Below are positions 1-11,173 of a stretch of 64,000 nt of DNA, in pieces. The translations under genes were made by a program, and so were the position numbers. The stretch lies in the NCBI GenBank assembly GCA_024500155.1, contig CM044877.1, positions 11,227,501 through 11,291,500 of the forward strand, given 5' to 3'. Position 1 is the stretch's first letter, and each line of letters opens with the position of its first letter. The notes below the pieces were generated by a model. The model had not been told where the DNA came from and searched no databases. It saw only the letters and a list, made by a program, of their open reading frames with translations. The DNA comes from Chenopodium formosanum (lineage: Eukaryota; Streptophyta; Magnoliopsida; Caryophyllales; Amaranthaceae).

Positions 1-193
1 TGTACATATAAGAATGAATTTGTGATCTTTTAATCAATTCAATAATGTTAAAAGACAAATATAATAGAAAATCGATAAAACTTTTACTAGTAAAAAATAA
101 TTTAGGTTAAACAACAAAATTTCAATTTAATAAATCTAATTACAATTCATCAAAAATAAAGTTTAGAGAAGTAGAGAACAATTTGTTTGAAGA

Positions 194-226
<33 letters not shown>

Positions 227-302
227 AAAAGAACCCTTAAAAAAAAAAACCATCAAATTTCCATTGATTTTGACGAAATGGCCTTTCATTATATATCTCT
301 CA
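1..302. other. AT-rich intergenic DNA, nothing recognised
   Basis: I see no gene here. There is a run of about 29 T at 197-225, followed by an A run at 239-249. The bases at 300-302 (TCA) form the left target duplication of the MITE that follows. Confidence 0.5.
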
Positions 303-698
303 GGGGCGTTTGAATTATGGGAATGGGAGTTTGGAGATTAAAAGGTGGGAATGAGATTGGGAATTAATTGATGGAATACATGAAAATATGCCAATACCTT
401 GTTTGGACAGTGGGTGAGAATATATAGGGAATAAATAACAATTTTACAAAAATACCCTTAAGATTATTATTTTATTCTTTTCATTAAGGGCAAAAATGTT
501 ATTTTCTCCCTGTTCACATTCTCATCCATTTATTACTTACCCTCCCCTAGGTAATAAAATAGTGGGAATTCACCCTTAAATAATCTCATTCCCAAACCCT
601 TTTTTATTTCCATTTCCACCAAACAAACAAAACTTATTTTTTCAATTAGGATTAAAATTCTCAATCCCACCATCAATTCCCACTTGCCAAACACCCCC
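303..698. mobile_element. Tourist/Harbinger-like MITE
   Basis: The ends are inverted repeats. The left end begins GGGGCGTTTGAATTATGGGA, and the right end read on the minus strand begins GGGGGTGTTTGGCAAGTGGG. The trinucleotide TCA flanks both ends (300-302 and 699-701). A 3-bp duplication, a GGGGGTGTTTGG-type terminus and a length of about 400 bp fit the PIF/Harbinger (Tourist) MITE class. The arms are imperfect and there is no coding capacity. The usual target is TAA/TTA, so the TCA duplication is slightly atypical. Confidence 0.6.
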
Positions 699-1097
699 TC
701 ATGGTCTGGTCCACCATCTTGTTCAATTTGTCATGTTATCCACTCTCTCTTTCACTTCTCTGTTTCAGGCATAACCTTCTGCTTGTAGTTCATACCGCAA
801 ATCTGGAAACTGGACACTAACTGCTCAACTTCTTTCGATTTCAAGGTCCAATTCATTTTCTCATTTTCTAATTTTTTTTTTCCAACTACTGCAAGATATC
901 ATATATTTAAATGTAAAAATCAGTATACTCGTATATACTTTGTTCTAATTTACGAAGTAGATTAGTTGCAATGCATCACACAAGTAGGGTTTATTTGGTT
1001 GCACAAAAAAATTTGGGGAATTGAAAATTCATGTGAATTTGGAAATAGGTTTTTTTTTTTTTTTTTTTTTTTTGGGCTACCTATAATACTACCCATA
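699..1097. other. Intergenic DNA left of the hAT element
   Basis: This is mixed AT-rich sequence with a pyrimidine-rich stretch around 736-765 and a T run of about 23 at 1050-1072. It could include a transcribed leader of a gene outside the window, but no reading frame supports that. Confidence 0.35.
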
Positions 1098-1105
1098 GTT
1101 AAGAA

Positions 1106-1280
1106 TAAACATGGGCACGGGCCGTGCCCGTGCCGCCGCGGGCCGTGCCGGGGTGGGGGTCGTGCCGTGCCGGCTCCGCGGCGGGCCGTGCCTGAATTTG
1201 GCAAACCCCAGCCCACGGCACGGCATGGCCCACGTGCCTTGCGGGCCGTGCCGTGCCGGGCCGCGGGCCAAACCGTGCCA
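1106..1280. repeat. Left GC-rich subterminal repeat block of the hAT element
   Basis: The block is a degenerate array of CCGTGCC/GGCACGG heptamers, also seen as GGGCCGTGCCG, directly inside the TIR. It is followed by a long T run (1285-1318). The reading frames through it are by-products of the GC-rich repeat. Repeated subterminal motifs of this kind are the usual transposase-binding sites of hAT elements; that role here is inferred. Confidence 0.8.
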
Positions 1281-1284
1281 GTTT

Positions 1285-1322
<38 letters not shown>

Positions 1323-1803
1323 AATGAAAAAAAAAACGAATTAAATGATATATATATTTTTTAGTACAACTTAATATATGTGATTAATTTATGTTTATGT
1401 TAAATGTTAATGTTAATATATTTTGTTTTCATTTTTTGAACAACTTTATTTTAATTTAGGTTATATAAATTATTTATCTAATTAATAATCATGTTTAAGT
1501 TTATTTAAACAAATAAAAACTATTTTATTAATTTAGCAAAAAACAACAATGCATATAATAAAAAAAAAAATACGAGTGCGATAATCCAAAAACACAAAAA
1601 ATTGAAAAATAACTTATTTTATTATATGACGGTAGCCGGTACGAATGTACGATAATTCAATAATACAAAATAAGTAATGATAATTAAAAATCGTACAATA
1701 GTGTATGAATATTGAATAACTTCATTTATTATACGGAATACGAAGTTCGATAATACAAAAAGAATACAATAGTGTATAATGTAAATATGTAATCATGTAA
1801 TTA

Positions 1804-4162
1804 TTATTGGTCGTCTTCATCTTCGTCTTCGCCTTCGTCTTCATCTTCGTCTTCGTCTTCGTCTTCTAGAGGTTCAAGTTCATCCGCCAATTGAGTTGAT
1901 TGAGAAGTATGAGAACTAAAAGAAGTCGACGTTCCTTCATCGTCGTCGTTTTGTGCATAAGTACGATCTTGAGAATGAGTTTCGGCATCCAACCAATCCT
2001 TGAAGCAAACACACATTTCAAGTGTTTCGGGTTTTAGTCTTGTTCTTCTATCGTCTAAAACTCGTCCCGACGCACTAAAAGCTCTTTCGGAGGCAATAGA
2101 GGAGACTTGGATTGCAAAAATATCACGAGCCATTGCCGACAAAATTGGATGTTTCACGGTTTGTAATTTCCACCAATCGAGGATGTCGAGGCCAAACTTC
2201 TCTTCATCGTCCATGCCTTTCATGAAGTCGTAACTTAAGTACATTTGCAACTCCGAAACATCGCTTTGTGTTCTCTTACTTGATGATGATTCCGTACCTG
2301 AAAACTTGGACATCATGTTAGCAGTTTGTGCAAATAAACCTTTGGCCCGTTTACTTACATTTTTGGATGTTTGAGAAGGGGCAAATCGAGACACGGTTCC
2401 ATATTTACTTTCATAGGTGGAGTATAAAGAAAAAAAATCATTTGTCACCTTAGTTTTAAAAGCTTCAACATCATCTTCAAAATTCATGTTACTATAATAA
2501 ATATCAATTAATAAAAAGGTGCCATCATATTTTTGCCTAGGATCTAAAATAGAAGCAAAAATATAAATCATAGGAATATCGGTGTAATATTTACGCCATT
2601 TTTCCTCCATGGATGGAAGATATCCACGATAAACATGTTCAGATCGGTGTTCCGCAAAAAGTTGTGCAAGTAAACATGCATTACTAAGAAAAGAATGAGA
2701 ACAAGGATTATATACAGAAGAAAAACAATGTGTCATACCATATAGTAATTGTAAAAACTGCATATATTTTTCACAATTAACCCAATCATCTTCTAGTAAA
2801 GCATTTTGTGGAAATTTCATGTTATAGAAAAGTGTTAAATGAACCTTGTACTCGATTGCCCGACTCAACATTTCATAGGTGGAGTTCCACCTATTTGGAC
2901 AATCCGGTGCTATTTTTATGGTTTTTATCCGTTGTTGCCTGCAAAAACCTTTCCATTCTTGAAATCTCATGTTAGAGCTATTAATAGACATAATAGCATT
3001 CCTTATTTTGTGATAAAATGGACCAATTGCTTGTGTTCCATCCTTCACACACAAGTTAAGAACGTGACAAATGCATCTAACATGAAGTGCATCTCCATCT
3101 AATATAACATCGGTCAATTGGTTTTTGACCAAATTCGCACTATATGTCATAGAAGTTGCATTATCGAAAGTCATTGACATGATTTTATCCCTAAGACTAT
3201 ATGCATCAATGGCTTCCATTAAATGATGTGAAATGTTAAGACCGGTATGAGGGTATTCAAGCATTTTGAAATGAATGATGCGTTTTTGTAACATCCACTC
3301 ATTATCTAACCAATGACAAGTAACACATAAATAGTGGAGTCCGTAACCACCATCCCATGCATCGGCGGTTAAAGAAACTCTACTAGGAAGATTAGCTAAT
3401 TCATTTACTAATTTCAATTTGTACTCTAGATAACTCTTCATGGCAGCAGATCGAACGGTTTTTCGGGAGATTTTTTTGTGTTTTGGTTGTAGTGCTCGGT
3501 TAATATAGTTGTTGAAGGCATCATTTTCGGCGAAAAGAAAAGGTTGTTCCGCATGTACAATCATTCTCCCAAGTTCATCCCTATCTCTCTCGTAATTGTA
3601 AATGAAGCCTTGTGGATGGAATTGAGAAATTTTGGGTTGGGTTGGATCACTAGATGGTCCACCACATTTTTTTGTATGTCTATTAAGGTGTCCCGTCCCT
3701 CCCTTGGTATCGGCCGAGAAAATTTTACCACAAGTCCGACACTTGGCCTTTTGTCCATTTTTACTTAATTGATAATGTGACCAAACTTCACTCTTTCTTT
3801 TGGTTTGAGCAAAATCCTCTTCGGTACACCACTCTAATATGTTAGGATTTTGGGTGTTGGGCATTTGGGTGGATGGTTCACTCGACCCGCAGGCTTGTGT
3901 TTGGCTACCTTGGGAAGGAGGAGGAAAAGGAAATTCATGTTGTTGAAATTGGGTCCAAGGAGCCATATCATCCATTTGTTCTTGCCCTCCCGTGTTTTGG
4001 GGATGAAAGAAAGGGGTGGAAGTGTTTGGAAAGGGCATGTTAGGGGAGGGAAAGGGCATGTTAGGGGGGGGGCATAGGCATTGAAGTGTTTGGATTTGGT
4101 GATTCCCTACGTTTTGACTTGGCTTTTCTAGAGGAGGAGGAAGCGTTCGGGTTTGATGCCAT
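1804..4162 (-). CDS. hAT transposase (BED zinc finger, RNase-H-like, hAT dimerisation), one frameshift
   Basis: The protein cuts and pastes the surrounding element. The main open frame (ATG at 4059, 751 residues) has a BED zinc finger at about residues 82-132 (Cys107, Cys110, His124, His128). A hAT RNase-H-like core follows, with an Asp in the SLTADAWD segment (Asp233) and another in MTFDNATS. The C-terminal dimerisation region contains ASERAFSASGRV, and the protein ends in an acidic Glu/Asp tail. A better start lies upstream at 4162, where a Ser-rich N-terminus (MASNPNASSS) reads toward the main frame. A run of nine G on the plus strand (4064-4072) puts the two parts out of frame by one base. 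This is either a real slippage mutation or a homopolymer sequencing error. Translation from 4059 would still keep every recognisable domain. Confidence 0.88.
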
Positions 4163-4165
4163 GAT

Positions 4166-4375
4166 TAATTAATAATAATAACAATAAAAGTAACAATAAC
4201 AATAATAATAATAATAATAATAATAATACAAATAACAATAACAATAACAATAATAATAACAATAAAGTAACAATAACAATAATAATAATAATACAAATAA
4301 CAAAGTAACAATAACAATAATAATAACAATTCACAACAATAATAATAACAATTCACAACAATAATAATAACAATA
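4166..4375. repeat. AAT/AAC trinucleotide microsatellite
   Basis: This is an interrupted array of AAT and AAC triplets upstream of the hAT transposase start. A second AAT-rich stretch lies at about 4590-4665. The leucine/tyrosine-only frames across it are artefacts of the repeat. Confidence 0.85.
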
Positions 4376-4591
4376 ACGATAAGAATTAGTAAGTAGTTTT
4401 TATATAAATTAAATTTTTAAAAATAATTATAATAATAGTAGATTACTTGGATCAATGAGATCCCAGGTAGGAAAGGTTAGGAGCGACGTTGTCCAGAGCC
4501 CAAGTCCCGCCTTAGACAGATTTCAACAATCCAAATAACCCACAATTAAAATAAAAAGTAGTTTTTATATAATTAAGTAGTTCCAACTTCC

Positions 4592-4635
<44 letters not shown>

Positions 4636-5120
4636 CAACAATAATAATAATAATAGTAATAATAATAACAAGATTAACAACTAACAATAACAAATTAAAA
4701 TAAAGTTGAGTTAGATCTTACAATGACGCTTCAATGCTTTCCCAAATTTATAATTTCCCGAACTTATAACTTTCCGAATTTATAATTTCCCGAATGTAAA
4801 TATAACAATTTTTTTTTTGTTTAGTAGTAGACTAATAAAGTAATAAAGGTAATAATAGTAAAAATGTAAAATTTATAAGAGAGTAGGAATTTTTTTTTTT
4901 TTTTTCACAAAAGAGAGCAAGATTGTAGGATTTGTAGGAATTTGAGAATTGAGAATTTGGGAGTAAGAAAATTAGAGAATAAGAGAGAAGAGATGAGTTG
5001 ATGAATTGTGAAAATTTTGGAGGAAAATATGAGGTATTTATAGGGAATTTGGGTGGGAAAAGGGGTGGAAAACTAGCCGTTTATAGCTGTTGGAAAACGG
5101 CCATAAACGGCTAGTTTTCC

Positions 5121-5399
5121 AACGGTATAGCACGGGCCGTGCCGTGCCGTACGTGCCGTGTCGTGCCGTGCCACGTGCCGTGCCGCCGGGTCGTGCCAGC
5201 GTGCCGGCCCACGTGCCGGCCACCGTGCCGCCCGGCGTGCCACGTGCCGTGCCCGTGCCCAAACCCAAAATTTTGTTCACGGCACGGCCCACGGCCCACA
5301 GGTGGGCCGCCGTGCCGTGCCGTGCCGGCGACCGGGCCGTGCCGGAGTCGTGCCGGGCCCGTGCCGCCCGCGTGCCGGCACGGCCCGTGCCCATGTTTA
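5121..5399. repeat. Right GC-rich subterminal repeat block of the hAT element
   Basis: This is a dense array of CCGTGCC, CGTGCCGG and GGCACGGC words ending in the right TIR. It is the inverted counterpart of the left block and is somewhat longer. The same kind of block ends the deleted derivative (about 14440-14651). Long frames on both strands here have proline/arginine/alanine-only composition and are not genes. Confidence 0.8.
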
Positions 5400-5407
5400 G
5401 TTAAGAA

Positions 5408-6146
5408 AAATGTTATACATAGCCCTAACATATAAGCATTAAATTTACACTTGAAATCCGTAAAAGGTTAAGAAATCATCAAAATATAAACACTAGTAAC
5501 ACTAATTTGACCAGATTGGTAAATAAAAAAGACCCTTAGCAACAATTTGGTAAAAAAACTTACTCCGGCGACAAATTGGTAAAAAAAACTAACCTTAAGC
5601 GACAATTTGGTACATAAAATAATCTCAGACGACACTTAACCGAAAAAATACAAAAATTTTGGATAAATTACTCGCGAATGCTTAATATAGTTCGTTTTTC
5701 TTATTATTTTACCAACCTTTTTTTACGGAAATAACAATTTGAAGAAAAAAAAAACGTTAAGTATCAATTTTCACTTAAGTTTCATACCCCTTATTAACGA
5801 AATTTTTTAAAAAGGGGGTTGGAAATAAAAAGGGATTACATGTAAATTCAATATTTTAAATGGAAAAAATAAATTTAAGAACACAAAAACAAATTAAAAT
5901 AGGATTTTTAAAGAGGTTGTCGGGAAAAAAAAAGATTTTTTGGTCAAAATGTCGCCGGAATTTATTATTTTTACTGTCGCCGGAGTAAGTTTTTTTACCA
6001 AATTGTCGCTAGAGGTCTTTTTTATTTACCAATATGGTCAATTGGCCAATTCACTCGTGTTTTTGTCATGAATTCCTAATTTTATACAATTTCCAAGAGT
6101 ATATTTAATGCTTATATATATAGCCCTTAGAGTTACTTATAACATT
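5408..6146. mobile_element. Foldback/long-TIR non-autonomous element
   Basis: Two arms of roughly 230 bp are inverted copies of each other. The left arm (about 5408-5640) includes TAAGCATTAAAT, GGTAAATAAAAAAGACC and AACTTACTCCGGCGAC. The right arm (about 5925-6146) carries the same words on the other strand in mirror order. The spacer has no coding sequence. The structure suits a Mutator-type foldback MITE. I could not find a clean target duplication, so the exact ends are approximate. The hAT element inserted at its left edge. Confidence 0.65.
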
Positions 6147-7384
6147 ACCCTATAATTAAAGTGAAAATGTGAGAAGGGTAAATTTATGGAAATCTCCAAT
6201 GCCCACAAACCATGGAAATACTCATAATTGGCAAATGTCTTCGTAACAACCAAATAAGTTTAGCCAATTCCTAGAAAATTTGATGTGGGATTTTAATTTC
6301 AATGAAATACAAATGCCTAGGGAAATTTAATTCTCATGGCAATCTAACAGTACTTGATGTATATGCACGCGAGTGACATAAGGAGCTATTATCTTGACGT
6401 GAGGGAGAAATAATACTACCTCCGATTTTTATTACTTGCAACTTTAGAATATTTTATATCTCACAAATAATACCCCAAAGTTGCAAATAATAAAAATCGG
6501 AGGTAGTAGTTTAGTTGATCATGCCATCGTGTTACTTGACTTAGTATACGACAATTAATTCTGGACATAGGGAGTTTATAACTTGAATTTTATTTGTCGA
6601 CACAAGGCAACATACTAACATAGCAACATGAGTGTTCTACAATTGTGGATGTCAACAATTATAGATGGTAAGACTTGGTTCACCCTGAAGTTAGGTATCC
6701 AACAATTTGCCACAAAGTTGATTTTAATGGATGTATTATGTTAGGAGGGAAATCTGGTATTAAATTTCTTTCTATATTGCTTATTTAACCGTAAATTGTA
6801 GTGGGAATTTGAAATTATAAGCATCAAATTTCAAACTAGAAACACAAAGTAGGTGGTACAATCTAGAACAAGCATGGAAATAGACAAGTAGTTCACACAT
6901 ATACATATGAAGCTGTCTTTTAATAATTTCCCATCAGTTTCCCTAATGAGTGATAAGTACAATAGGATCAGCTGTAGCTTCACCGAATTTTGGTAACCAA
7001 TGTAGTCTTAATGTCGTTGCGTATATAATAAGCATCATTTTAGTCACTTCTATCAGTTCTGTGTGGTCATACGACGTTTTGGGTGTGAAATAGGACTACT
7101 GTGGAGATCATGGACTGCTGCTTGCTTGTTTATGTGTTTCTCTGCATCATATTTTGCCATCAGAAAACTAGATAATGAGAGCGAAGTATTGTTTTAATCT
7201 TAACTAAGTTTAGGAAGCAATCGATCATAATTATATTCAAGTATATTGTTTATATAATAAAACGCTGACTGCAGCTCACTTCAATAAATCTGAACAAAAT
7301 AAATTGCTGTTACATAATAGTAAATTATACAAACAATAAAGCAATAAAAGAATTTCAATAATTCTAACTGTTCTGTAAATAATC
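6147..7384. other. Intergenic DNA 3' of the first Ca-ATPase copy
   Basis: This is AT-rich sequence without a gene apart from one short Stowaway MITE, annotated separately. The part from about 7200 is probably the 3' untranslated and downstream region of the minus-strand Ca-ATPase copy, because it resembles the 3' flank of the second copy (GCAATAAAAGAATTT at about 7340). Confidence 0.5.
6416..6506. mobile_element. Stowaway-like MITE, 91 bp
   Basis: The ends are long inverted repeats, CTACCTCCGATTTTTATTA and its complement. They are flanked by TA at 6414-6415 and 6507-6508, the standard Stowaway (Tc1/Mariner-derived) duplication. Almost the whole element folds into one hairpin. Confidence 0.75.
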
Positions 7385-10300
7385 CTATCTAGTATTCTTC
7401 CAGAAGCATGTGTTCTGCCATTTGATGTAGCTAAAAAATGGTTTGTCTGCGACAGGTATGAACTTAACGAGCCACCCTAGAGGCCATGACACTGCTGCAA
7501 TTCCGATACAAACACCCCACTGTCCCCAGTTTAATCTTTCTGTATTCGCGAATTTCTTTAGGAATTCAACCATCACCACCTGGAGGATAATGGTTATGGC
7601 AATGATGGCTAGGAACAACCTGTTCTTGTGTATCCCTTCAAAGATATTCTTCTTCTCGAGCTTCCTTGCATTAAATTCATTGAAAACCTGGCACAACACA
7701 AAGGTATTGAATAGGAGTGTATCCTTCACCTTGCTTCCTACGCCAAAGATCGTTTCTCCCTTAAACTGTAAGGTCAAGAGGACTGCTATCTGGTATAGGG
7801 CTTGAGACATCAGGTTTCTCCACATTACGTTGGTGATGAGTGGCTCCGTTCTTCCAACAGTTGCTTTGTCCATCAATTCTTTTGCTGGCTTCTCAGTTGC
7901 AAGGGCTAAGGCACCTAAGGTGTCCATTATCAAATTGACCCATAAGAGTTGAACCGCGGTTAGTGGAACCTCACCTGCTGAAACTGCTGCTACAAAGTTG
8001 ATTGTCAGAGCAGCAACATTTACAGTAAGCTGGAACTGGATGAACTTTTGAATGTTGTTGTAAACACATCTACCCCAATTTAAAACTGTTGCTACTGAAG
8101 CAAAATTATCATCCAGGATGACGATATCTGAGCTCTCTTTTGCAACTTCGGTCCCTTGTATTCCCATGGAGAGCCCTATGTCTGCCTCTTTCAATGCTGG
8201 TGCATCGTTTGTGCCGTCTCCTGTTACTGCAACCACATGGCCTTTCTGTTTGAGGCATTGCACCATAAGAAGCTTATCAAAAGGAGAGGATCTAGCCATG
8301 ACGCGTATCTTGTCTACTTTCTCGCTTCTTTCCTCATCTGTGTAGCTCCGAAATTCAGGACCCTCAACAACAGCATTGTTAATGTCGTCACCAGGCTGCA
8401 ATATCCCACATTCAACGGCTATTGCTCGTGCAGTGAAAACATTGTCCCCCGTAATCATCTTGATGTTTACTCCGGCATTTTGGCAGTCTTCAACAGCCTT
8501 CTTTACCCCAGGTCTACACGGGTCCTTGAGACCTACCATTCCAAGCAACGTCAGACCATCATCTGTGAGCTTTTCTTGATCCATTTCTTCATCTTTCTTG
8601 TGTACTACTTCTTTGTGAGCAAAGGCAATGCATCTCAGGCTGCTAGCTGCCATACTTTGAATTATTTGCTCGAAAGTTTCCTTTGCCTTATCTTTCATAG
8701 GCTTCAAATTTCCTGATGCATCATAGTAAGAGGAGCATTTATCTAGTATCATTTCAGCTGCACCTTTCCAGTGTACATAAAGTTTATTGTTTTCTTTATA
8801 TTTAATTAGCACCCCACTTCTTTTCTTCTGTGAATTGAAGGCTTCTACATGAAGGATTGTACAACCCTTGTTCAGCTTCTGCATGTCCATGTTGAGCTCC
8901 AACACGGCCCAAGAGAGTAGGGCCTTCTCTGTAGGGCTGCCTGAGAACTCGTAATCTGAGCTTGATGTTGAACTGTTGTAGACACTTCCTGTGGTGTTGA
9001 GCCCAACGCCTTGTTGGATGAATGCAAGAATTTCAGCATCAATCTCAGAGGTTGTGCCTTGTTCAATAAGATTCTGGCCCAACCAGACTTTTGTGACCTT
9101 CATCTGGTTCTGAGTGAGAGTTCCTGTCTTGTCTGTGCAAATGGTGGTAGCAGAACCCATTGTCTCACATGCTGAGAGTTTACGAACCATAGCCTGATCA
9201 GCCATCATTCTCTTCATTGAATAAGCAAGTGTGAGGGTGACGGCCAGTGGCAGTCCCTCAGGGATTGCAACCACAACAATCGTAACAGCAGCAGCAACTA
9301 TTCTGACGACAGCATTAAGCACATCGTTCACATTCGTTTTGCTTCCATTGAATTCTCTTCTGCCACTCTCATCTTTGGTATTCCCTGTGAAGTATCGTAC
9401 CAACAATACTACTAGTACTAGGAAAGCCACAGCCAAACCAAGCTTACCGATAGAGGAAGTTAGCTTGTTAAGCCGAGCTTGTAATGGTGTTTGTTCATCT
9501 GTGTTTCGGCTTGCAGAACTCATCAGCTCTCCCCACACTGTATTCATTCCAACTGAGGTGACGAGCATCTTACCATAACCATCTGCAACCTTAGTCCCTG
9601 AGACTAAGTACGGATTTTGAACTCTGTCAATGCCCACATGATCACTCTCCCCAGTCATGCTAGACTCATCAACTTGTAATGAATGACCATCGACGAACAA
9701 GCCATCAGCTGGTACTTGATCTCCAGTGTTCAAGCAGACAATGTCTCCAACAACAATCTCATATATTGAAACTTGTTATCGTCGCCCACCTCTTATTACA
9801 TCTATCTTGATGTTATTGCTTTGTTTGGAAAGCTTTTCAAACTGTTTACTCTGTCTGAAATTACTCATAGAAGATACAATGATGACTAGGAAAACGGCCA
9901 CAAATATGCTTCCTCCATCATACCATCCCTCTTTCGGTCCTTTCTGCTTGATTCCGAAACCAAGAGAAAGAGCAGCACAAAACAGAAGAATAAGGATGGT
10001 GAAGTCTTTAAAGGCTTCCCACACAAAGTGAAATAACCCTTGAGAAGGTGGTTTTTTGTACGTGTTTGTGCCAAAGGCTTCATGGCGATTTACAAGGTCT
10101 TGCTCATCACCATGAATACCGTCATTAAGATTTGTTTTGAGAGCAGAAGCTATAGAGTCTACCCCACCAGACTCTTGAAGTTGTTGGAGGTTTTTCTGTT
10201 TTGTAAGATTACTAAGGGATTTTTGATCTACATTCGAGTAAAGTTGTTGTGGTTCAAGGCTTAAGATAGTGTAGGAAGAAGAATGCAATAACTTACCAGG

Positions 10301-10465
10301 CTCATTATATCCACGTTTCTTTTGGGGTGCTACAGAGAGGAGGGCTCTTGAATAGTAGATGGTAGCAACAGCACGCCGCCACCTTTTACTGGGTTTGCTG
10401 AGGTTTTCAGGTACCTTCAATAAAAACTCTATGGAGGCCATGTTTACATGCATCAAATTCGACAT
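7385..10465 (-). pseudogene. Ca2+-transporting ATPase, ACA12/13-like, with one premature stop
   Basis: This is an intronless P2B-type calcium pump gene, closely similar along its whole length to the intact copy at 18048-21119. The ATG at 10465 (MSNLMHVNM) gives the same N-terminal length as the intact copy; an upstream frame to 10504 has no ATG. The N-terminal regulatory stretch (PSKRWRRAVATIYYS), TGES, PEGLPLAV, DKTGTLT and GDGTNDAPAL are all present. At 9776-9778 the codon for the first Gln of the conserved GRRQQVSIYE segment is TAA, which stops translation after 229 residues, between the second membrane helix and the actuator domain. The frame is otherwise open to 7385. Restarting at the internal Met (9733) would lack the first two helices and the regulatory N-terminus, so a functional pump is unlikely. 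I call it a young pseudogene, barring a sequencing error. Confidence 0.85.
9776..9778 (-). other. Premature TAA in the Ca-ATPase copy
   Basis: The minus strand reads GGGCGACGATAACAAGTTTC here. The intact copy at the equivalent site reads GGGCGACGACAACAAGTTTC. One C-to-T change turns CAA (Gln) into TAA. Flanking codons are in the same frame and otherwise conserved. Confidence 0.92.
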
Positions 10466-10510
10466 GCCTTGGTTAAAAAACACACACAAAGGAGTAAGAT
10501 TCACTAGGCC

Positions 10511-10521
10511 GATATATATAT
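10511..10521 (-). promoter_or_regulatory. Possible TATA box of the first Ca-ATPase copy
   Basis: The minus strand has TATATATATC about 50 bp upstream of the ATG at 10465. Distance and composition are compatible with a core promoter, but AT-rich words of this kind are common here. Confidence 0.25.
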
Positions 10522-11173
10522 TTGTCGTTTGTATTACAAAAATGGTATATTTGTTGTTCGTAGTATGAAAAATGTAGTCGTAAAGGCAAATGTTGTTGTT
10601 GAGTTACTACTAGCAGGCCGTATGCTCTTTTAGGCCGGCTTTGGTTTGAAGGGTGAAGCTGCTTATGGGAAATATTATGTTAAGTGTTATTATTTTGATT
10701 TTGTGTAACATAAAATGTGAGCAAAATATTGGTGAATTTGGAGGGAAGGGGTGGTGCTATAAATGTCTATTCATGTCCATATATATATGTAGTGTTATGC
10801 ATGTTAAAAGGAACAATTTTTTAAGACTTGTATATGAAGTAATGGTCCTTCGTAGGTACGTAATCAGTGAAGTCGACTATGAATGCTTTAAATATGTTTT
10901 GCCGCTTTTGCCGGAAGTGGGAATTTTGGTGGAACTAATACGGAGAAGCAAATTTTGGCGTTGAAATATTATGTTTGACTAATACACGCTTAGAAAAATA
11001 TGGTATGAGTAACGCTGTAACGGAGTAATTACTTCTCCACCCGTGAGAAACTTCCTATTTTTCGGGTAAGCTTGTTAATTGATACTCCTTTCGTTTCATA
11101 ATTTACAATCGTACTAGTATTATTTTTTAAAAACGTGACATTAACAATTTAATATAGAGTGATAAAGATAAAA
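10522..11173. other. Upstream region of the first Ca-ATPase copy
   Basis: No gene is supported. An open frame at 10653-10964 has no recognisable motif. At 11078-11100 there is one Stowaway-like end (TACTCCTTTCGTTTCATAAT) without a visible partner. Confidence 0.4.

Larger units (their letters stand above)
1106..5399 (-). mobile_element. hAT element with GC-rich ends, nearly complete
   Basis: The element starts TAAACATGGGCACGGG at 1106 and ends with the exact inverted copy at 5399; the first 23 bp match perfectly between the ends. It is flanked by a perfect 8-bp direct repeat, GTTAAGAA, at 1098-1105 and 5400-5407, as expected for hAT insertion. It carries one transposase gene on the minus strand. 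Perfect TIRs and target duplication point to a recent insertion. The extremely GC-rich terminal blocks stand out against the AT-rich surroundings. A smaller, internally deleted relative lies at 13216-14651. Confidence 0.93.

Noticed and set aside
962..1364. Overlapping open frames on both strands at the left hAT end (and likewise 5038-5435, 13195-13449, 14345-14728)
   Set aside because: They follow the CCGTGCC repeat. They are open in several frames at once, consist of Pro/Arg/Ala/Gly/His, and have no motif or intron structure.
4128..4356. Leucine/tyrosine-rich minus-strand frames
   Set aside because: Direct translation of an AAT/AAC microsatellite.
7443..9578. Plus-strand frames inside the Ca-ATPase genes (also 18124-20670)
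   Set aside because: Antisense shadows of the pump coding sequence; the same frames appear in both copies.
7385..9733. Reading the downstream part of the first pump copy as a separate shorter pump
   Set aside because: It would start at an internal Met inside the actuator region and lack helices 1-2. Upstream codons continue in the same frame, so a single nonsense mutation explains it better.
10653..10964. 103-codon plus-strand frame upstream of the first pump copy
   Set aside because: No motif, no counterpart near the second pump copy, AT-rich composition.
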